A stretch of DNA of 49,290 nucleotides from Erythrobacter sp. Its GTDB lineage: Bacteria > Pseudomonadota > Alphaproteobacteria > Sphingomonadales > Sphingomonadaceae. A program made the translations under genes and the position numbers. Below are positions 42,775-49,290 of the stretch, piece by piece. Below the pieces are notes generated by a model that searched no databases, was not told the DNA's origin, and saw only the letters and a program-made list of their open reading frames with translations. How positions within the stretch are numbered: the first letter of the stretch is position 1; the number at the start of each line of letters is the position of its first letter. The stretch spans positions 1-49,290 of the forward strand of contig PNKW01000015.1 in assembly GCA_013822695.1 (NCBI GenBank), given 5' to 3'.

Positions 42775-43377
42775 ATGAGCACCATGACCGACACCCTCCC
42801 TGACAGCAAAACCGCCCGCCGCGCGATGATCGACAGCCAGCTGCGCACCAGCGGCGTGAACGAGGAATATGTGCTGGCCCGGATGCTTGCCGTCCCGCGC
42901 GAGGACTTCCTCCCCGCCGCGAAGGCCGCGCAGGCCTATATCGACCGCGCGGTTTCCTTGGGTGAGGGCGGCCACCTTGCCAGCCCGCTGTTCTACGGCA
43001 AGCTGCTGCTCGAAGCCGCGCCAACCCCCGACGCGCGCGTGCTGGTGGTGAGCGGCGGCACCGGCTACCTTGCGGCGCTGATCGCGCCGCTGGCGGGCAG
43101 CGTCACCGAGATCACCGCCTCCGGGGCCGCCGCGCTGCAAGGCGCGGGCGAATACGACCTCGTCGTCATCGACGGCGCGATCGAGCAACTGCCCGAAGGC
43201 CTCGCCGCCGCGCTGGCCGACAACGGCCGGATCGTCACCGGCCTCGTGCTGCGCCAGGTCACGCGCCTCGCGAGCGGTGCCCGGATCGCCGGCACCGTGA
43301 GCCTCAAGCCGCTCGAGGATCTCGGCATTCCCGTGCTCACCGCCTTCGCCGCGCCCAGTCGTTGGACCTTCGCGTGA
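42775..43377 (+). CDS. Protein-L-isoaspartate O-methyltransferase family protein, probably internally shortened
   Basis: This 200-residue protein matches the family at the N-terminus (ARRAMIDSQLRTSGVNEEYV, VPREDFLPAAKAAQAYIDRA) and at the Rossmann glycine loop (VLVVSGGTGYLAALIAPLAG). The stretch that normally follows, with the SAM-ribose acidic residue, several helices and the NV...GDG segment, is reduced to VTEITASGAAALQGAGEYDL before rejoining at VVIDGAIEQLPEGL. About 30 residues appear missing, so methyltransferase activity is doubtful. ATG 42775 follows GAGAGAC. It overlaps the tolC start by 4 nt (GTGA). This gene order is common in alphaproteobacteria. Confidence 0.85.
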   Translation: MSTMTDTLPDSKTARRAMIDSQLRTSGVNEEYVLARMLAVPREDFLPAAKAAQAYIDRAVSLGEGGHLASPLFYGKLLLEAAPTPDARVLVVSGGTGYLAALIAPLAGSVTEITASGAAALQGAGEYDLVVIDGAIEQLPEGLAAALADNGRIVTGLVLRQVTRLASGARIAGTVSLKPLEDLGIPVLTAFAAPSRWTFA

Positions 43378-44849
43378 AGGCTCGCACCGCATCGTTGCGG
43401 CTCGCGGCATCGGCGAGCCTGCTGGCGCTCGGCACGCTGGCCGCACCCGCCCATGCCGATTCGCTGAGCGAGGCGCTGGCGGCCGCCTACAAGACCAACC
43501 CCTCGCTCGAGAGCGCGCGGGCCAACAAGCGCGCCAACGACGAAAACGTGCCGATCGCCCGCGCGCAGGGTCTGCCTGCGGCCGATATCACCGCGACCCA
43601 TATCGAGTTCCTGCGCCAATCGGCCAACTCCTTCACCGCGCCCGAACGCAACCTCGGGGTGACCGCAGCGCTGGTGGTGCCGATCTATTCGGGCGGCGCG
43701 GTGCGCAACAACATCGCTGCCGCCAAGGAGCGGATCGAAGCCAACGAAGCCGACCTGCGCAATGTCGAAAGCTCGTTGTTCGCGCAGGTCGTCGCCGCCT
43801 ACATGGACGTGCTGCGCACCGAGGCGCTGGTGGCGCTTGCGACCAATCAGGTGCAGGTGCTGCGCACCAATCTCGAGGCGACCAGCGACCGCTTCCAGAT
43901 CGGCGACCTCACCATCACCGACGTCGCCCAGTCGCGCTCGCGGCTCGCGCTGGCAGAAGGCGATCTGCAATCGGCCGAGGCCAACCTCATCAACGCGCGC
44001 GAGACCTATATCCGGCTCGTCGGCCAGGAACCGGGCGAGCTCGAAGCGCCGCCGCCGCTGCCGGGTCTGCCCGACACGGTCGGCTCGGCGATCGTCACCG
44101 CGCTCGAGAACAACCCCGTCCTCGATGCCGCGAGGCAGCGCGCCGAGGCGGCGGGCTTTGACACCAAGGTCGCGGGCGCCGGACGCCTGCCGACCGTCAG
44201 CCTGTTCAGCAACGGCCAGTACAGCGATTTCTACGGCACTCTGGGCGGGCCGGTCGCGGCGCAATTCGCGCAGAGCGAGACGACCGCCAATGCCGGGGTG
44301 CGCATTACCATCCCGATCTTCCAGGGCGGGCTGCCCGCGGCGCGCCAGCGTCAGGCCGGGGCGCGCGAGAGCGCGGCGCTGGAGGACGTGATCCTCAACG
44401 AACGTCAGGTCATCGCCGATACCCGCGCGACCTATGCCGCATGGCAGGCAGCCAATGGCGTGATCAAGAGCGCGCAGACCGCAGTCGAAGCGGCCGAACT
44501 CAGCCTTGAGGGCCTGCGCGCCGAAAATTCGATCGGCAACCGCCAGATCCTCGACGTGCTCAATGGCGAGCAGGAACTGGTCAACGCCCGCGCCCAGCTG
44601 GTGACCGCACGGCGCAATGCCTATGTCGCGGGCTTCAACCTGCTGGTGCTGATGGGCAAGGCCGAGGCGCGCGATTTGAACCTCGATACCGGCGGGCCGC
44701 TCTACGATCCGACGATCAATGCCGATCGCGTCAGCAGCAAGCTGAACGATTGGGACCGCGATCCCGAACCTGCTGCGAAATCGACCAGAACCGTTGACAT
44801 TCCCCCCGCCACCGCAACAATCGGACCGCAATTGCTGCCTGGCGAGTGA
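43374..44849 (+). CDS. tolC: TolC-family outer membrane channel
   Basis: This 491-residue protein has a signal peptide (about 5-28, ending APAHA) and the two-repeat TolC architecture: SLSEALAAAYKTNPSLESARA at the start of repeat one, VGSAIVTALENNPVLDAARQ at the start of repeat two, each followed by long coiled helices and beta segments (NLGVTAALVVPIYSGG; NAGVRITIPIFQGG). It forms the trimeric outer-membrane exit duct for type I secretion and RND pumps. GTG 43374 overlaps the previous stop (GTGA). It could be the outer duct for microcin-type export, though no inner partner is near. Confidence 0.95.
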   Translation: MKARTASLRLAASASLLALGTLAAPAHADSLSEALAAAYKTNPSLESARANKRANDENVPIARAQGLPAADITATHIEFLRQSANSFTAPERNLGVTAALVVPIYSGGAVRNNIAAAKERIEANEADLRNVESSLFAQVVAAYMDVLRTEALVALATNQVQVLRTNLEATSDRFQIGDLTITDVAQSRSRLALAEGDLQSAEANLINARETYIRLVGQEPGELEAPPPLPGLPDTVGSAIVTALENNPVLDAARQRAEAAGFDTKVAGAGRLPTVSLFSNGQYSDFYGTLGGPVAAQFAQSETTANAGVRITIPIFQGGLPAARQRQAGARESAALEDVILNERQVIADTRATYAAWQAANGVIKSAQTAVEAAELSLEGLRAENSIGNRQILDVLNGEQELVNARAQLVTARRNAYVAGFNLLVLMGKAEARDLNLDTGGPLYDPTINADRVSSKLNDWDRDPEPAAKSTRTVDIPPATATIGPQLLPGE

Positions 44850-44891
44850 TCGCCGTCCCGATTCGGGACCTGAGGCAGGCTTACGGGGCGA

Positions 44892-45407
44892 ATGATGGGT
44901 CAGGATAACGGTCAGAACGGCGAGGCTTCGGTCGAGGAAATCCTCGAATCGATCAAGAAGGTGATCGCCCGCGACAACCGCGTCGGCGCGCTCGAGGCGC
45001 GGCGGCGGCGGATGCTCGTTTCCGAAGACGACGCAGCCCAGCCCGCCCCGCTCGCCCGCACCCACAAGGTGCGCGATGCGGAGGAAGTGCTCGACCTGTC
45101 GGAGATGGAAGTCGAGGCCGAGGAACCGGCCCGCAAGCCTGTCATGCCGATGGACGCTCCCGAGGAAACCCCGCTGATCGCCGATCAGGTGCGTGATGCG
45201 ATGCAGGAAAACCTCGCCGCGCTCGCCATGCTCGCCGAGCCGCCGGCGCGCCCGCAGATCGTGCGTTCGGGCGAGACCTCTTTGGAAGGCCTGACCCGCG
45301 AGCTGCTGCGCCCGATGCTGGCCGAATGGCTCGAGGCCAACCTGCCCGCGATGGTCGAAGGCCTGGTGCAGGCGGAAATCGCCCGGATCGTCGGCAAGCG
45401 CCGCTGA
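44892..45407 (+). CDS. popZ: PopZ-family (DUF2497) polar organising protein
   Basis: This 171-residue protein has the PopZ layout: a short N-terminal helix (EASVEEILESIKKVIARDN), an acidic Pro/Glu-rich disordered middle (about 60-125) and the C-terminal oligomerisation helices LRPMLAEWLEANLPAMVEGL and VQAEIARIVGKR. In Caulobacter PopZ forms polar condensates that anchor ParB-parS and cell-cycle kinases. The middle is similar in length to Caulobacter's. ATG 44892 or 44895 are both possible; GGGG favours the second. It follows tolC by 42 nt, a widely kept order. Confidence 0.9.
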   Translation: MMGQDNGQNGEASVEEILESIKKVIARDNRVGALEARRRRMLVSEDDAAQPAPLARTHKVRDAEEVLDLSEMEVEAEEPARKPVMPMDAPEETPLIADQVRDAMQENLAALAMLAEPPARPQIVRSGETSLEGLTRELLRPMLAEWLEANLPAMVEGLVQAEIARIVGKRR

Positions 45408-45459
45408 GGGTAACCGCGGGACTAGCGCAGGGGGCTCGGGAGGTCTAACGCCTCCGGCC

Positions 45460-47621
<2,162 letters not shown>

Positions 47622-47625
<4 letters not shown>

Positions 47626-48035
47626 GCCGCAAGGAGCTCGAATCCGCGCGCCATTCGCTCGCCAAGCATTTCGGCGATCCCGCGCAGGGCACCGCGATCA
47701 CGCGCCACATCATGCTGTGCGCGCTGTCGGAAAAGCAGAAGTGCTGCTCGCGCGAGGCGGGGGAGGAGGCGTGGGGCTTCCTCAAGTCGCGGCTGAAGGA
47801 ATTGGGGCTGGTCGGCCCGGTGCGCGATGACGACAGCAAGCGCGGGCAGGGCGGCGGGGTGCAGCGCACCAAGGCCGATTGCCTGCAGATCTGCGCCGCA
47901 GGCCCGGTCGCGGTCGTGTGGCCCGACGGGGTGTGGTATCACTCGTGCTCGCCCGAGGTGCTTGAGCGGATCATTCAGGAGCATCTGGTGGGCGGCGTGC
48001 CGGTCGAGGATTACCGGCTCAGGCCGCAGGGCTAG
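47622..48035 (+). CDS. Thioredoxin-like [2Fe-2S] ferredoxin domain protein
   Basis: This 137-residue protein starts at GTG 47622 inside the S9 peptidase stop (GTGA). It matches the thioredoxin-fold ferredoxins: [14 protein letters not shown] (Cys33 and Cys41 or Cys42) and [20 protein letters not shown] (Cys87 and Cys91), the four ligands of a [2Fe-2S] cluster, then [20 protein letters not shown]. Family members carry electrons or sense redox state; the partner is unknown. Coupling with a peptidase gene seems incidental. Confidence 0.9.
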
Positions 48036-48049
48036 CGCGACAGAAGGCG

Positions 48050-48219
48050 TTTCTCGCAGAGACGCAGAGGAAGCAGAGGCGCAGAGATGTCGCGCCCGCG
48101 GCAAAGCCGCATTCCACGTCAAACGTTCCGGTCAACGGCAAGGTCGCAAGATTAGGATTGCCTCCGGCAGGCACAGCCCCTCCGCGTCTCCCTTTTCTTC
48201 TCTGCGCCTCTGCGAGAAA
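48050..48219. repeat. Imperfect inverted repeat of GCAGAG-type tandem units
   Basis: The left arm 48050-48087 has two neighbouring copies of the GCAGAGRCGCAGAG unit; the right arm 48195-48219 is their complement (TCTCTGCGCCTCTGCGAGAAA). A 15-bp stretch, 48073-48087, is exactly complementary to 48199-48213. The inner part contains CTCCGCGTCTCC, the unit of the 32584-32713 element, so both belong to one repeat style. It fills the gap between the ferredoxin gene and the next minus-strand gene. Confidence 0.7.
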
Positions 48220-48268
48220 CACCCGCAGCGAAGCTGCGTAACCTTTGGCGCGACCCTTTGACCGCCCC

Positions 48269-48592
48269 TCAGTCCTCCTTCGGGCTCCAGAATTCGTCCT
48301 TGCTCGGCATGTGGTTGTCGACCGATTCGTCGTGGCCTGTGCCGTTGGAGAGGAACACCAACCCCATCAGCCCGCCGCCGAGCAGCATGGTGAGGCTGAT
48401 CCCCAGCGCCACCGCGATGTAAAAATGCACGGAAATCATGCCATTATAGGCAAACAGCAAGCCCATCGCCAAGGCCACGGTCAGCACCGTCGCGGCGAGC
48501 AGCCATTTCATGATCTGGCGGTAGCGCGCCCAAGCATGAGCGGCTTTCACGGGATCGTCGAGCGGGGATTTGCTGTTCATGTCTGCCGACAT
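48269..48592 (-). CDS. Hypothetical membrane protein, 107 aa
   Basis: A soluble helix (PLDDPVKAAHAWARYRQIM) is followed by two membrane segments (WLLAATVLTVALAMGLLFAY; FYIAVALGISLTMLLGGGLMGLVFL) and a polar acidic tail ending FWSPKED. ATG 48592 is used; ATG 48580 is equally possible and neither has an RBS. No family is named with confidence. It is divergent from the CBS protein gene across 139 bp. Confidence 0.75.
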   Translation of the reverse strand: MSADMNSKSPLDDPVKAAHAWARYRQIMKWLLAATVLTVALAMGLLFAYNGMISVHFYIAVALGISLTMLLGGGLMGLVFLSNGTGHDESVDNHMPSKDEFWSPKED

Positions 48593-48731
48593 GGCCTGCA
48601 CCCGGCACCATTGCAACGCGCAAAGGCTGCAAGGGTCTATTCCACCGGCGCAAGGCGTGCGGGGCCGGCGGATTCGCCTTTTGCCGGGAATCATGGCATT
48701 TTCGCGATGCGAGAGTGAGAGGAAGCCACCC

Positions 48732-49163
48732 ATGAACATTGCCCGCATCATCGCCCAACGCACATCCGCCGACATCATCGCCTGCGACTGCACCACCCCG
48801 GTTGCCGAGGTGGTGCAGACCCTCGCCAGCAAACGCATCGGCGCACTGCCGGTGCTGCGCGAGGGACGCGTCGTCGGCATCGTGTCGGAGCGCGACGTGA
48901 TCTACCGCCTCGCCGATCGCGGCAAGGACTGCCTCGATGTCGCGGTCGAGGAGATCATGACCGCGCCCGCGGTCACGGTTGAACCCGCCACCACCATCGA
49001 CGAGGCGCTGGGCATGATGACCCGCCGCCGCTTCCGCCATTTCCCCGTGGTCGAGGACGGCGAGCTGATTGCCTTCATCTCGATCGGCGACCTGGTGAAG
49101 CACAAGATGGACGAGGTGCAGGGTGAGGCCGAGGCGCTCCGGAACTACATCACCGCATCGTGA
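48732..49163 (+). CDS. CBS-domain protein (paired CBS)
   Basis: This 143-residue protein is one Bateman module: CBS1 about 5-65 (VAEVVQTLASKRIGALPVLR, VVGIVSERDVIYRLA) and CBS2 about 72-130 (IMTAPAVTVEPATTIDEALG, RHFPVVEDGELIAFISIGDL). Such stand-alone pairs bind adenine nucleotides or NAD and modulate other proteins. AGGAAG lies about 8 nt before ATG 48732. No partner is visible. Confidence 0.93.
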   Translation: MNIARIIAQRTSADIIACDCTTPVAEVVQTLASKRIGALPVLREGRVVGIVSERDVIYRLADRGKDCLDVAVEEIMTAPAVTVEPATTIDEALGMMTRRRFRHFPVVEDGELIAFISIGDLVKHKMDEVQGEAEALRNYITAS

Positions 49164-49202
49164 CCGCTTGAGAACCGCGTTGAGGCCCCCTAGATTGGAA
49201 CC

Positions 49203-49290
49203 ATGAGCCCCGCGCCCCTGATCCTCACCCCGTCCGCCGCCAAGCGGGTCGCCTTCATCGCGTCGAAACAGGCGCGCCCGGCGATCCTGC
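49203..49290 (+). CDS. HesB/IscA-type iron-sulfur assembly protein, 5' end only
   Basis: The first 29 codons read SPAPLILTPSAAKRVAFIAS and continue KQARPAIL to the window edge. This is the A-type carrier N-terminus (LT-AA-ri-l....... p-a-l-R), whose Cys ligands would lie further on. It delivers Fe-S clusters to apoproteins. It could be ErpA, IscA or SufA; too little is present to choose. Confidence 0.8.
   Translation, partial: MSPAPLILTPSAAKRVAFIASKQARPAIL

Overview
The window is GC-rich chromosomal DNA from an alphaproteobacterium, most likely a sphingomonad of the Erythrobacter/Porphyrobacter type. This rests on gene content: a very large NAD-glutamate dehydrogenase, a ThiS-ThiG fusion, a PopZ-family (DUF2497) protein behind TolC and a PIMT-like gene, an UrcA-family protein, DUF455, MerC next to haem A synthase, and long ribosomal protein S9. 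No rRNA, tRNA, CRISPR array, transposase or phage gene was found. Genes are packed tightly and many are coupled by 1-8 nt stop/start overlaps.

Layout. 1-2599: 5' part of the NAD-glutamate dehydrogenase gene (minus). 2728-5348: minus operon of ABHD10-like hydrolase, TPR protein and luciferase-like oxidoreductase. 5418-7840: Tat-exported PhoD phosphatase and an unknown protein. 7837-9532: minus operon of two small membrane proteins, an XRE regulator and a secreted hydrolase. 9616-12608: a threonine-rich leader peptide and hairpin ahead of thrS, then a TauE/SafE exporter. 12666-16395: DUF1223 protein with an ECF-type promoter, a tiny ORF, agmatine deiminase and an M28 lipoprotein peptidase. 16558-21438: glnE, bcp, DUF455, M23 peptidase, followed by a folded RNA element and terminator. 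21712-25621: acyl-CoA ligase, cytochrome P450, AraC regulator. 25742-28195: YqiJ-like and flotillin genes. 28196-29213: an AT-rich island holding two double-glycine (microcin-type) peptide genes with a small membrane protein gene between them. 29241-32713: galU, murA and small unknown genes. 32721-36798: thiSG, merC, ctaA, cutA, rplM-rpsI. 36875-43374: small membrane proteins, phosphoesterase, UrcA protein, LytS/LytTR pair, fumC. 42775-48035: PIMT-like, tolC, popZ, S9 peptidase, 2Fe-2S protein. 48269-49290: membrane protein, CBS protein and the start of a HesB/IscA gene.

Most of the window is housekeeping: nitrogen control (GlnE, GDH), translation (ThrRS, L13, S9), cell wall (MurA, M23), envelope export (TolC), cytochrome oxidase maturation (CtaA), thiamine (ThiSG) and the TCA cycle (FumC). 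Two places stand out. The first is a ThrL-like leader peptide that appears to start at the transcript's first base and sits ahead of thrS, which suggests synthetase control by tRNA-Thr charging. The second is the AT-rich cassette of coupled micro-genes with microcin V-like leaders and no transporter nearby. A multi-hairpin element after the M23 gene, whose closing helix competes with a terminator, is a third candidate for an undescribed RNA.
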